Assembly: GCA_024235215.1 (NCBI GenBank)
Contig: JACKMU010000009.1
Coordinates: 75,609-139,608, forward strand
Source of the DNA: Chromatiaceae bacterium
GTDB taxonomy: Bacteria > Pseudomonadota > Gammaproteobacteria > Chromatiales > Chromatiaceae
DNA length: 64,000 bases
Direction: 5' to 3'
Part shown: piece by piece, positions 1 to 8,654 of the stretch
Position numbering within the stretch: position 1 is the stretch's first letter
Layout of the letters: every line of letters begins with the position of its first letter
Notes under the pieces: model-generated
Database searches by the model: none
What the model was told of the DNA's origin: nothing
The model's input: only the letters and a program-made list of their open reading frames with translations
Made by a program: the position numbers and the translations under genes

Positions 1-688
1 CCCTGCCTGTGCAGTTGAACTGATCCACACCTATTCCCTGGTTCATGATGATCTCCCGGCCATGGATAATGACGATCTGCGACGCGGACGTAAAACCTGT
101 CACCGTGAGTTCGACGAAGCGACCGCGATCCTGGTTGGAGACGCGCTGCAGAGTCTTGCTTTCAGGATCCTGGCCAGCGATAAGTCACCCGATCTGGATG
201 CGGAAACCCGTATCGACATGATCGAAACTCTGGCCATTGCCAGCGGTTCCCGCGGTATGGCGGGAGGCCAGGCTCTGGATCTGGCGGCGATCGGCCGGGA
301 GATCAACCTGACTGAACTGGAGAACATGCACATCCATAAAACGGGAGCGCTGATACGCGCCAGTATCAGACTCGGCACACTACAGGCACCCGAGTCGGAT
401 CCTCTCCAGGTACGCGGTCTGGACCACTATGCGAAATGTATCGGTCTGGCGTTTCAGGTGGTGGATGACATATTGGACATCGCAGGCGACTCGCAGACCC
501 TGGGCAAAACCAGCGGCAAGGACCAGGCTAACGACAAACCCACTTATCCCGCTTTGCTCGGAATGGAAGCTTCCCGCGATATGGCCGAACGGCTGCGTGA
601 GGAGGCATTGGAGAGCATTCAATCGCTGGATGCCAAAGCGGATCCACTACGCTGGCTGGCCGGCTACATCGTTGAAAGATCTCGTTAG
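1..688 (+). CDS. ispA: (2E,6E)-farnesyl diphosphate synthase, 5'-truncated by the window
   Basis: Condenses IPP with DMAPP and GPP to make farnesyl diphosphate in the cytosolic isoprenoid pathway. The frame is open from base 2, so the N-terminal part lies outside the window. The first Asp-rich motif is read as HDDLPAMDNDDLRRG just before and across the first ATG at 62, which is therefore internal and not the start. The second motif is VVDDILDIAGD, followed by the expected LGKTSGKD and KPTYPALLG segments. The C-terminus is of normal length and ends in a TAG at 686-688. In many gammaproteobacteria this gene sits between xseB and dxs; here the next recognisable gene is folE2, with no dxs visible. 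Confidence 0.95.
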   Translation, partial: PACAVELIHTYSLVHDDLPAMDNDDLRRGRKTCHREFDEATAILVGDALQSLAFRILASDKSPDLDAETRIDMIETLAIASGSRGMAGGQALDLAAIGREINLTELENMHIHKTGALIRASIRLGTLQAPESDPLQVRGLDHYAKCIGLAFQVVDDILDIAGDSQTLGKTSGKDQANDKPTYPALLGMEASRDMAERLREEALESIQSLDAKADPLRWLAGYIVERSR

Positions 689-1192
689 GCGGTACATTTG
701 ACGGCAATTAGAGGTCACTTTTAACAGCACCGCCGGCAGACAACCGTGTATCGCTGTGCTTGCAGCAGTCTCTGATCAAGGCGATAATTGCCGGCTGCTT
801 GGTTAACTGACCTCCAGGTTGCCAAATAACCGGAAAAACTGCAGGGTGTTCCCAATCGAAACTATCCGTTAGTTTGGTTTCTTCCAAGTGTGAAGCCTGT
901 CGGCAGGTCACGGTACCCAGCGACGGAGTTCATTTTTCGCAGCAGCAGGCACTTCCAGTGCGCTGCGCACACCGTATCCACGCAAACGGGCAATAACAGT
1001 GGCGATGAGGTGAGACACTGTTTGGGGGTGGTCCAGTGACGCCGGTTGAGGTTGTACCACACTTGATTGGAACCGCTGGATGAGACGCTGCCGGTCCAGT
1101 CTGGCAGTGCCGGGTAACCCTGCCGGCTACCCACACCGTTCTCACTGACTTATTTAAACCCAAGTCGTTCGCTCGACCTGAGGAGCAGGACA
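689..1192. other. Intergenic gap between ispA and folE2
   Basis: About 500 bases with no convincing gene on either strand. Short open frames here have no recognisable motif and no good ribosome binding site. I looked for remnants of dxs, which often follows ispA, and saw none. The last 15 bases hold the folE2 ribosome binding site (AGGAG at 1181-1185). Confidence 0.6.
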
Positions 1193-2005
1193 TTGACAGA
1201 GTGCGCCGCAAACAGTTGTGTCATCCCCGACGTCCAAAACAGCCCGGACGTCCGACGAATCGCCATCAATAAAGTTGGAATAAAGGATATCCGGCACCCG
1301 GTGCGCGTCAAGGATCGCAGTGACGGTGAGCAGCACACGATTGCCACCTTCAATATGTACGTGAATCTGCCCCATAACTTCAAAGGCACCCACATGTCCC
1401 GCTTTGTTGAGGTGCTGAACAACCATGAGAAGGAGATCAGTGTCGACTCATTCAAGGAGATGTTGGTGGAGATGGCCGAACGTCTGGAGGCAAAGTCCGG
1501 TCATATCGAAATGAAGTTCCCTTACTTCATCAATAAAAAAGCCCCGATTTCCGGCGTGCAGAGCCTGATGGACTACGAAATCACGCTGACCGGTGAGATA
1601 CATGACGGAAACCCGACCATGTACATCAAAGTGGTGGTGCCGGTCACCAGTCTCTGCCCTTGTTCCAAGAAGATTGCCGACCGCGGCGCCCACAATCAGC
1701 GCAGTCACGTCACGGTACAGGTTCGCACCAGCGAGTTTATATGGATCGAGGAGATCATTGAACTGGTTGAAGGGGAGGCCTCCTGCGAGCTTTTCGGACT
1801 ACTTAAGCGTCCGGACGAGAAATATGTCACCGAACGCGCCTATGACAACCCCAAATTCGTGGAGGATATGGTGCGCGACGTCGCTGCAATCCTGAACCAG
1901 GACGATCGTTTCAGCGCCTACGTGGTCGAATCGGAGAACTTCGAGTCGATTCACAACCACTCGGCATATGCTCTGATCGAGCGCGACAAACTGAGACAGG
2001 AGTAA
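1193..2005 (+). CDS. folE2: GTP cyclohydrolase FolE2 (type IB)
   Basis: Converts GTP to 7,8-dihydroneopterin triphosphate, the first step of folate (and queuosine) synthesis; type IB enzymes can work with metals other than zinc. The 270-residue product opens with IPDVQNSPDVRR and INKVGIKDIRHPV, typical of the family, and carries the metal/active-site Cys segment VTSLCPCSKKIAD followed by GAHNQRSHV. The C-terminal ESIHNHSAYA is also diagnostic. The start is a TTG preceded by AGGAG at good spacing, and the product begins where family members normally begin. It has no partner gene of folate synthesis next to it and is likely transcribed alone. Confidence 0.93.
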   Translation: MTECAANSCVIPDVQNSPDVRRIAINKVGIKDIRHPVRVKDRSDGEQHTIATFNMYVNLPHNFKGTHMSRFVEVLNNHEKEISVDSFKEMLVEMAERLEAKSGHIEMKFPYFINKKAPISGVQSLMDYEITLTGEIHDGNPTMYIKVVVPVTSLCPCSKKIADRGAHNQRSHVTVQVRTSEFIWIEEIIELVEGEASCELFGLLKRPDEKYVTERAYDNPKFVEDMVRDVAAILNQDDRFSAYVVESENFESIHNHSAYALIERDKLRQE

Positions 2006-2009
2006 CGTC

Positions 2010-2678
2010 TCAGGGTTGTCTGCTAAGCACCAATACCGAACCCTGGACATCCATATTGACGCGCTGCAGAAAACTCATCCCGAGCAGCACCTGCCCGGGT
2101 GAGTTACCCTTCACCACTACGCCATCCACATTGATCAATTCGATATCACCAACCTGTACACTGGCCAGTGTAACCTGGTAAGCATCGGCAAATCCGGAGG
2201 CGGTGCGCACCCTGCTTCTGGTGCCCTGCAACCGGTATGAGATACCCAGCCGCTTGGCCTCCACTTCACTCATCGCGATCGAGGTTGCACCGGTGTCGAC
2301 CAGCATCTCGGTCGATCTGCCGTTGATACTTCCCAGAGTAACGAAGGCACCATGGGTGTTACGGGAGATGCGCACCTCACGTGCCTTGATCTCGGTAAAA
2401 TTACCACCGTATGAGGCACCCAGCGGGTAGGTTTCGCGTCGACCATCCACCTCCATCACTGCCTCTCGCGGGTTCGCCGAGATTAACAGAACTCCCTCCG
2501 AAGTACGCTGCCCAGCTCGCAGAAAACGCTGTTTACCATCGATCTCCACCATCGCCTTGTCGGAGAAGAGTGCCATCACCTTGACCCGCTCCACTGCGCT
2601 TGCCGGAGTGCCTAACACCGTTGTCAGCAGAGCTGCTACCGGTAAATTCCATCTAAAAACACGCACCCTTTTTTTCAT
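2010..2678 (-). CDS. Periplasmic retropepsin-like aspartic protease (clan AA, TIGR02281-type)
   Basis: Likely secreted aspartic protease of unknown substrate. The protein starts MKKRVRVFRWNLP and has a clear signal peptide ending near TPASA. The catalytic signature is MLVDTGATSIAMS, the single D-T-G of retropepsin-like enzymes, with the flanking VTLGSINGRS before it and LGMSFLQRVNMDV near the C-terminus, which is the usual family ending. A longer frame starts at 2720, but the ATG at 2678 is preferred because it begins the signal peptide directly and has GGGAG about nine bases upstream. It faces folE2 tail to tail with only four bases between the stops. Family members probably act as dimers; that is family knowledge, not seen here. 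Confidence 0.8.
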   Translation of the reverse strand: MKKRVRVFRWNLPVAALLTTVLGTPASAVERVKVMALFSDKAMVEIDGKQRFLRAGQRTSEGVLLISANPREAVMEVDGRRETYPLGASYGGNFTEIKAREVRISRNTHGAFVTLGSINGRSTEMLVDTGATSIAMSEVEAKRLGISYRLQGTRSRVRTASGFADAYQVTLASVQVGDIELINVDGVVVKGNSPGQVLLGMSFLQRVNMDVQGSVLVLSRQP

Positions 2679-2782
2679 TCCTCTAGACTCCCGGATTTCG
2701 AAACGAGGTGTCAGGTTCAATTTCGCCGCCCAGCCAACAATGGGTCAGCTGATGAAAAATCGAATCCGAACGGCTGATTCGA

Positions 2783-3301
2783 TCAAAAAAGCAGAGTCGC
2801 TGCCTGCAGCACCACGAACCCAAACAGACCAGCGACCAGATCGTCGAGCATGATCCCCAAACCACCACCCACCCGAGTGTCCAACCAGCCAATCGGCCAG
2901 GGTTTCAGAATATCGAAAAGCCGAAACAGCAGGAATCCGGCGGCTAACCACCCCCAGCCGGTCGGCGCCAGCCACAGCGTGGTCAATAAACCGACCCACT
3001 CATCCCATACGATCCCACCGTGATCATGCACCCCGAGATCCCGAGCGGTCCGCCCACAAAGCCAGATCCCGAGCAGAAAAAACGTCCCGACCAACAACAG
3101 ATAGAGCCAACCGGGAAGTGGTTGCAGCAGCAGGTAGAGCGGAACAGCTGCCAGTGTCCCCGCAGTGCCGGGCGCTTTGGGCGCGGCACCCGAGCCCAAT
3201 CCGAACGCAAGCAGATGTACCGGATCGCGCCAACGGACCCGGCTAGTCGGTGGAGTGGAAATGCTGATACCCTCCTGCGCCGCTTTGATAAAGTGCCCCA
3301 T
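2783..3301 (-). CDS. pgpA: Phosphatidylglycerophosphatase A
   Basis: Integral inner-membrane lipid phosphatase that dephosphorylates phosphatidylglycerol phosphate to phosphatidylglycerol. The 172-residue product has GLGSGAAPKAPGTAGTLAA near the N-terminus, the WDEWVG acidic motif, and FRLFDILKPWPI followed by GIMLDDLVAG at the C-terminus, all typical of PgpA. Several hydrophobic segments are present. Its start lies 59 bases inside the 3' end of thiL, so the two are translationally coupled. It is the last gene of the nrdR-rib-nusB-thiL-pgpA block, the position it has in many gammaproteobacteria. Confidence 0.93.
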   Translation of the reverse strand: MGHFIKAAQEGISISTPPTSRVRWRDPVHLLAFGLGSGAAPKAPGTAGTLAAVPLYLLLQPLPGWLYLLLVGTFFLLGIWLCGRTARDLGVHDHGGIVWDEWVGLLTTLWLAPTGWGWLAAGFLLFRLFDILKPWPIGWLDTRVGGGLGIMLDDLVAGLFGFVVLQAATLLF

Positions 3302-4208
3302 CCGCAGCGAAACAGCGCACTCCCCGTCCCGCTTCGATCACTCCAATCCAGGTCAGGCCGCCATCGATCCCGGAAAGTTGTGCTTCGACCGCTGCACGGT
3401 GATCGGGCGGTACGGTAAAGCAGAGTTCATAGTCGTCTCCAGCACTTAACGGTAGCGACCAGTCCGCGCAAATATTGACCCGCTCCCCGACCTCTGGCGA
3501 AAGCGGCAAGCGGATCAGCTCCAGCCGAGCCGCAACCCCACTGCGTTCACAGATGTGGCCCAAGTCAGCAAGCAGCCCATCAGAGAGATCGATTGCGGCA
3601 CTGGCCAGTCCGCGCAGCGCCAATCCAGTGGCCACTCTCGGCAGGGGTTGTTCGAGACGTGTCATCAGGTAGTCTGAAGGTGACTGCGCCGCAGCTATCT
3701 GACGCAGTGCCAGAGCCGCATCGCCAAGCGTGCCGGTGACACCGATCAGGTCTCCCGGCCTCGCTCCATCCCGCTGCAGGGCCGCTCCCGGCGGGACGAA
3801 ACCCTGTACCTGCAGACTGATCGTCAATGGACCACGGGTGGTGTCACCTCCCACCAACTGCACCTGATGGGGATCGGCCAGCGTGGAGAAGCCTCGCATG
3901 AAACAGGTGAGCCAAGCGATATCGACTTTCGGTAAAGTGAGTGCCAGCGTCACCCAAGCCGGCTCCGCGCCCATCGCTGCCAGATCACTGAGGTTGACCG
4001 CCAGCGCTTTGTGTCCCAGTCTCTCCGGATCGCTGCCCGGATGGAAATGAACCCCTTCCACCAATGTGTCGATACTTACTGCCAGATCCACACCTGGCGG
4101 AACCCGCAACAGCGCGCAGTCATCTCCGACACCGAGCACGACATCCTTTCGTGGATGAGGTGTGGATGAGAAAAAGCGGGCGATGATTTCGAATTCTGAG
4201 AGTAGCAT
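3243..4208 (-). CDS. thiL: Thiamine-monophosphate kinase
   Basis: Phosphorylates thiamine monophosphate to thiamine pyrophosphate, the active cofactor. It shows the AIR-synthase-like fold signatures VVLGVGDDCALL, LAVSIDTLVEGVHF, ALAVNLSDLAAMGAEP and VGGDTTRGPL, then AIDLSDGLLADLGH and LSAGDDYELCFTV. The frame is open to 4331, but the segment upstream of MLLSEFEIIARFF resembles intergenic sequence and is not conserved in ThiL, so the ATG at 4208 is chosen. There is no good ribosome binding site there, which leaves the start uncertain. It lies between nusB and pgpA as usual. Confidence 0.92.
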   Translation of the reverse strand: MLLSEFEIIARFFSSTPHPRKDVVLGVGDDCALLRVPPGVDLAVSIDTLVEGVHFHPGSDPERLGHKALAVNLSDLAAMGAEPAWVTLALTLPKVDIAWLTCFMRGFSTLADPHQVQLVGGDTTRGPLTISLQVQGFVPPGAALQRDGARPGDLIGVTGTLGDAALALRQIAAAQSPSDYLMTRLEQPLPRVATGLALRGLASAAIDLSDGLLADLGHICERSGVAARLELIRLPLSPEVGERVNICADWSLPLSAGDDYELCFTVPPDHRAAVEAQLSGIDGGLTWIGVIEAGRGVRCFAADGALYQSGAGGYQHFHSTD

Positions 4209-4379
4209 GATTGGGGAGGACCAAGGGCCTGGGGCAGAGGATCGATGGCGAACGGTAGCGGTTTGCTGGTACCTACTCGTGCATAAATTCTCTTCATCCA
4301 ACAAGGTGTTACCAGATCGCGTACAATCCAACAGCCTCCCATGCGCCGCAACATCGGCATTGTCAGCATTTCCTTGGCG

Positions 4380-4409
4380 CTCGGCCCTCGGCCCTCAACC
4401 CTCGGCCCT
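4380..4409. repeat. Short tandem GGGCCGA-type repeat after nusB
   Basis: Immediately 3' of the nusB stop (minus strand) the sequence repeats a 7-base unit, GGGCCGA, with a GGGTTGA variant in between. It lies in the 200-base nusB-thiL spacer. Two or three imperfect units only; function unknown. It may be slippage-prone sequence or part of a dispersed intergenic repeat. Confidence 0.5.
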
Positions 4410-4844
4410 TTATTTTTCCTGCAGTTCCGTTGTACGCACCTGCTTGGCCAGTTTGTCCAGTACACCGTTGACGTAGCGATGCCCCTGTTCGGCACCGAAC
4501 ACCTTGGCCAGTTCCACCGCTTCGTTGATGACCACCCGGTAGGGCACCTCCAGGCGATGAATCAACTCGAAAGCGCCAAGCCGTAGAATCGCTCGTTCAA
4601 CCGGATCCACACTCTCAATCGATCGGTCGAGACAGGGTCGCAACTGCTGATCGAGCATATCGAGGTGCATTGCCACCCCCAGCAGCAGCACTGAGAAGTA
4701 GTTACCATCGAAGCCACCACGCTCCTGATCAGACAGAAACTGCGCCTGCACCTCGCGAATGTCACCGGGATCCTGACCGGTCATCTGCCATTGGTAGATC
4801 GCCTGGATCGCGCACTGCCGTGCTTGACTCTTCCTACTCGCCAT
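4410..4844 (-). CDS. nusB: Transcription antitermination factor NusB
   Basis: RNA-binding helical protein that with NusE (S10) binds boxA in rRNA leaders to prevent premature termination. The 144-residue product begins MASRKSQARQCAIQAIYQWQ and contains LDRSIESVDPVERAILRLG and the family hallmark PYRVVINEAVELAKVFG followed by YVNGVLDKLA. The length is normal. It lies 16 bases downstream of ribH in the same direction and is followed by a 200-base spacer before thiL. Confidence 0.95.
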   Translation of the reverse strand: MASRKSQARQCAIQAIYQWQMTGQDPGDIREVQAQFLSDQERGGFDGNYFSVLLLGVAMHLDMLDQQLRPCLDRSIESVDPVERAILRLGAFELIHRLEVPYRVVINEAVELAKVFGAEQGHRYVNGVLDKLAKQVRTTELQEK

Positions 4845-4860
4845 GGACCGCTATCAGTTG

Positions 4861-5331
4861 TCAGCCGATCTGCCGCAGCAGATTGACCATTTCAATTGCC
4901 GAAATGGCCGCTTCCGCGCCCTTGTTTCCGGCCTTGGTACCAGCACGCTCGATCGCCTGTTCGATAGTGTCCACAGTCAACACGCCAAACGCGATCGGTA
5001 TACCGTGTTTCAGAGTGACCTGTGCCATTCCTTTTACACATTCACCGGCCACATACTCAAAATGAGGCGTGCCGCCCCGAATCACCGCGCCCAGCGCAAT
5101 GATGGCGTCATGCTCGTCTTTTGCCGCAATCTTCTCCAACACCAAAGGCATCTCAAATGCACCTGGTACCCGCACCACGGTGATATCCGACTCATCGGCA
5201 CCGTGCCGTTTGAGCGTATCCAGCGCACCACTCAACAGGCTCTCCACCACGAAACTGTTGAATCGGGAGACAACCAGACAGAATCGGGCTTGCTGTACCG
5301 ACAGTGCCCCTTCGACAAATTTTATTGGCAT
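4861..5331 (-). CDS. ribH: 6,7-dimethyl-8-ribityllumazine synthase
   Basis: Condenses 5-amino-6-ribitylaminouracil with 3,4-dihydroxybutanone 4-phosphate to give lumazine, the penultimate step of riboflavin synthesis; members form icosahedral or pentameric shells. The product of 156 residues has VVSRFNSFVVESLL, VRVPGAFEMPLV, IALGAVIRGGTPHFEYV and the C-terminal GVLTVDTIEQAIERAGTKAG, all family signatures. It sits between ribB and nusB in the conserved order. Confidence 0.95.
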   Translation of the reverse strand: MPIKFVEGALSVQQARFCLVVSRFNSFVVESLLSGALDTLKRHGADESDITVVRVPGAFEMPLVLEKIAAKDEHDAIIALGAVIRGGTPHFEYVAGECVKGMAQVTLKHGIPIAFGVLTVDTIEQAIERAGTKAGNKGAEAAISAIEMVNLLRQIG

Positions 5332-5382
5332 AACTTAAAAATCCTTGAGCCGCTCAAAAGCATCTTCCCTACAGGATAGGTT

Positions 5383-6498
5383 TCAATCGTGTCCAACGTA
5401 ACCGACCACTTCGAGGTTGAAACCCGATATACCATATAGACTGGTCGGAGCACTCATCACGCGCATCTTCCGCACACCGAGATCACACAATATCTGGGCA
5501 CCAATACCATAGGTCCGCAGGTGTTTGATCTTATCAGCGGGTATGCCCGATTCATCCTCTTTCCGCTTGAACTGCAAATTCCGCATACGCTCTATTATTT
5601 CACGACTGCTGTCGTGATTGCGCAGCAAAACGATCACGCCAGCGCCTTCCTGAACAATGCGCTGCATCGCGTTGGTCAACGGCCAGCCACAATGCTCGTG
5701 CTGGGTGGAGAAGAGGTCACACAGGGTGTTCTGCATGTGTACACGTACCATGGTGGGTCTACCTGGGTCGACGTCACCGTAAACCAGCGCCAGATGCAGC
5801 TCATTATCGACACAATCCTGATAAGCATGCATGCGGAAATTGCCGTATTCGGTCGGAAGTAAGCAGTCGCTCACCCGCTCCACGGTCTTTTCGTTGCGTA
5901 CCCGGTATTGGATCAGATCGGCGATCGTACCAATCTTCAGATCATGCTCTTGCGCAAATTTCTGCAGATCGGGGCGCCGCGCCATGGAACCATCTTCGTT
6001 CAAAATTTCCACGATGACAGCAGCGGGCGTCAAGCCCGCCAGACGCGCCAGATCACAGCCGGCTTCGGTATGTCCAGCCCGGACCAATACACCTCCCGGC
6101 TGAGCCATCAATGGAAAGATGTGACCAGGCTGAACGATGTCCCTGGGTTCTGCATCCGGCCTCACTGCTGCCAGAATGGTGGTCGCCCTGTCGGCTGCTG
6201 AAATTCCAGTGGTCACACCTTCAGCGGCTTCGATTGAGACGGTAAAATTGGTACGGTGCGTCGATTCGTTGACTCCGACCATCAGCGGAAGGCGCAGCTG
6301 ACGACAGTGCTCCCTGGTGAGGGTGAGACAGATCAGACCGCGTCCGTAGCGCGCCATGAAGTTGACCGCCGCCGGGGTGACCAACTCCGCAGCCATGACC
6401 AGGTCACCCTCGTTTTCCCGCTCCTCATCATCCATGATGACAACCATTCTTCCATGACGCAGCTCCTCGATGATCTCTTCTGTCGAATTCTGATCCAT
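5383..6498 (-). CDS. ribB: 3,4-dihydroxy-2-butanone-4-phosphate synthase with degenerate GTP cyclohydrolase II domain (RibBX type)
   Basis: Makes the four-carbon precursor of riboflavin from ribulose 5-phosphate. The N-terminal half has the RibB signatures MVVIMDDEERENEGDL, GLICLTL, THRTNFTVSIEA and PGHIFPLMAQPGGVLVRAGHTEA. The C-terminal half aligns with RibA in position but lacks the zinc-binding segment GDVFGSxRCDCG; CDLFSTQHEHCG is found instead, so GTP cyclohydrolase II activity is unlikely. Such RibBX proteins are known in gammaproteobacteria. An upstream ATG at 6528 is possible, but MDQNSTEEIIEELRHG matches usual N-termini. The first riboflavin step must then be supplied by a RibA encoded elsewhere. 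Confidence 0.92.
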   Translation of the reverse strand: MDQNSTEEIIEELRHGRMVVIMDDEERENEGDLVMAAELVTPAAVNFMARYGRGLICLTLTREHCRQLRLPLMVGVNESTHRTNFTVSIEAAEGVTTGISAADRATTILAAVRPDAEPRDIVQPGHIFPLMAQPGGVLVRAGHTEAGCDLARLAGLTPAAVIVEILNEDGSMARRPDLQKFAQEHDLKIGTIADLIQYRVRNEKTVERVSDCLLPTEYGNFRMHAYQDCVDNELHLALVYGDVDPGRPTMVRVHMQNTLCDLFSTQHEHCGWPLTNAMQRIVQEGAGVIVLLRNHDSSREIIERMRNLQFKRKEDESGIPADKIKHLRTYGIGAQILCDLGVRKMRVMSAPTSLYGISGFNLEVVGYVGHD

Positions 6499-6680
6499 AT
6501 TCCTGGGAATACCCGACCTAATGGCCATGGTTGCGGAAAACGCGTAATAGTACCAAACATGAATCCTGGAGAAAAACTGGTTTTTTGTGGTGCCTAACTG
6601 GCACCCTCTCCCGTTACAGGTGTGGTGGTCAAGCCAGAAATTGCCTGCTACACCCTCCGGTTATCGCCTGCGGCTCCCCA

Positions 6681-7730
6681 TCAGAGCAGTTGCTCGATTC
6701 GGTCCCTGCCTTTGGCCTTGGCGCGGTAGAGCGCTTCATCAGCGCGTTTGATCAGATCCGTCTGCAGATCGCCCGGGCGGTACTGGGATACGCCGATGGA
6801 GATGGTCAGACGCCCATAACTCTCACCGGTCTCGCTGCTTTTCAGATTGCCCGACGAAGTGGCTTTGCGGATTCGTTCCGCCACCCGGCAGGCACCGGTA
6901 CCATCCAGTTGCGGTAGAATGATGGCAAACTCTTCACCACCATAACGCGCAGCAACATCCTTGCCGTCGACACAGCTCTTCAATGTGGCGCCAACAAAAC
7001 GCAACACCTTGTCGCCCACAAGATGACCGAAAGTGTCGTTAAACTGTTTGAAATGATCGATATCGGCCAGCAGCAGAGAGAAAACCACCTCCTTCTCCTG
7101 GTTGTCCCGCAGCAGCCGCTCCAACGCGATATCGAACGCTTTGCGATTGGCAATCCCGGTCAACGCATCTGTCAAAGACTCCTCCCGCACCTGCTCCAAC
7201 TCCCGTCGTAACTGATCCACCTCTTCTAGTACGCCGCTCATCTGCGACTCCAGTTCCCGCTGCGACCGCTCCATGCTGCGGGTGTCACCAAGCACTCGTT
7301 GTACTTCACTGTGCATCACGTCAGATGTTGGCGAACTATCGAGAAAATCGGCAAATCTGTCCAACGCATCGGCGTACACGGCAACCTTTCCACTGGAATG
7401 CCCGACCTCTCCCTGAATACCAGTGATGATGCGCCTTAACTCCTGACGCATCAGCTCTATCGCCTCATCGTCCTGTACAAAAAACTTTCGATAGAGATCC
7501 CAGAGCAACTTGTCATCGAGCGTGTAGCCACACATGAGCAGCTTTTCAAAAGCGCTCTTCAGCGCTTTGTTCTCCCCAGTCACAACCTCGTATCCGGTCC
7601 TGAAGTTGAGTGGTGACGGGGGTATGCGGTGTTTCGACAGCAGCGCCAGCGCAACGCGCAAGTGTGAGGAGGCTTCTTCGTAGGATTCGGGATATGGATT
7701 CTTTTCCAATTTGTTATTTGACCTGTTCAA
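6681..7730 (-). CDS. Diguanylate cyclase (GGDEF domain)
   Basis: Predicted to make cyclic di-GMP. The C-terminal half is a GGDEF domain with the active-site motif as GGEEF (ARYGGEEFAIILPQL) and the LTDALTGIANRKAFD opening. The N-terminal 150 residues are helical and soluble and carry no named sensor domain; a coiled coil rich in Glu, Gln and Arg (SQRELESQMSGVLEEVDQL) precedes the cyclase and probably dimerises it. No membrane segment is seen. The first possible start in frame is a TTG at 7730 and there is no strong ribosome binding site, so the N-terminus is uncertain. It interrupts the riboflavin gene order between ribE and ribB and has its own AT-rich upstream region. Confidence 0.88.
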   Translation of the reverse strand: MNRSNNKLEKNPYPESYEEASSHLRVALALLSKHRIPPSPLNFRTGYEVVTGENKALKSAFEKLLMCGYTLDDKLLWDLYRKFFVQDDEAIELMRQELRRIITGIQGEVGHSSGKVAVYADALDRFADFLDSSPTSDVMHSEVQRVLGDTRSMERSQRELESQMSGVLEEVDQLRRELEQVREESLTDALTGIANRKAFDIALERLLRDNQEKEVVFSLLLADIDHFKQFNDTFGHLVGDKVLRFVGATLKSCVDGKDVAARYGGEEFAIILPQLDGTGACRVAERIRKATSSGNLKSSETGESYGRLTISIGVSQYRPGDLQTDLIKRADEALYRAKAKGRDRIEQLL

Positions 7731-7985
7731 GTTCGTTGTGACAAATCCTGGCAGTGCGCGAATCTCCCGCCGCCACTGGGTACTGGCGGTTGTTAATAAA
7801 ACAGTGTGAAACCTCGCTATCTCTGCCGATCCTACTCATGCTCACAACAGATACGGAATTCGACCAATGCTTGTCTTCGGCCGTTTACAGGAAATATTTA
7901 GCAATGAATTCAATTAGATAGCAACGTACAAAACGATATTAACGATAAATACCGTCTAGGAGGGAACCAGTGTTGTGGGAACTAC

Positions 7986-8654
7986 TCAGCGTGGGTCATG
8001 CAAAAATCCATGCCGGGCCAGGGTCTCCAGAGTGAGCCCGCCACCGGCAGTTATCGCAGCTTGGTCGCGGAGCAGCAGCCGTTCCAGATAGCGGGCAATG
8101 AGATCGACCTCCAGGTTCACCCGGGTGCCCTCCCGATACTGCGACATGATCGTCTCGCGCAATGTATGCGGGACGATATTCAATTCGAAACGGTGGCCAT
8201 CCACCGCGTTGACCGTGAGACTGGCACCATCCACACAGATGGAACCCTTGTGGGCAATGTAGCGTGCCAGTGCGGTTGGTGCCGCAATGGTAAAACGTAT
8301 GCAACGGCCCTCATTCCTTCTGCTCAGCACCTCCCCTATCCCGTCGACATGGCCGCTGACCAGATGACCACCCAGCGGTGTATTCAGCGTCAAGGCCTTC
8401 TCCAGGTTCAGGGGTGCGCCGGGTTTGAGCGATCCCAAGGTGCTCAGCGCCAGCGTCTCCATCGATACATCGGCAACGAAGCCATCTCCTGGCAGTGACA
8501 CCACGGTGAGACAGACCCCGTTGGTGGCAATGCTGTCCCCCAGGCGGAGATCTTCCAGCGCCAACTTGCCGCTGTTGACGCACAGTCGCAGATCGCGGCC
8601 GATGCGTTCTTGGGAGGATAGACTGCCGATTGCGGTGATTATCCCGGTAAACAC
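7986..8654 (-). CDS. ribE: Riboflavin synthase, alpha subunit
   Basis: Dismutates two lumazine molecules to riboflavin. The product begins MFTGIITAIGSL, the invariant family start, and consists of two lumazine-binding repeats. The first has DSIATNGVCLTVV and the second has GSICVDGASLTVNAV, with LGGHLVSGHVDGIG in between. The length of 222 residues is normal. Its start codon follows the ribD stop directly, so the two are in one operon. In E. coli naming this is ribC. Confidence 0.95.
   Translation of the reverse strand: MFTGIITAIGSLSSQERIGRDLRLCVNSGKLALEDLRLGDSIATNGVCLTVVSLPGDGFVADVSMETLALSTLGSLKPGAPLNLEKALTLNTPLGGHLVSGHVDGIGEVLSRRNEGRCIRFTIAAPTALARYIAHKGSICVDGASLTVNAVDGHRFELNIVPHTLRETIMSQYREGTRVNLEVDLIARYLERLLLRDQAAITAGGGLTLETLARHGFLHDPR

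Noticed and set aside
6529..6680. Possible FMN riboswitch upstream of ribB
   Set aside because: The conserved FMN-box sequences are absent; only a 6-bp hairpin (GGTGCC/GGCACC) near 6590-6606 is present.
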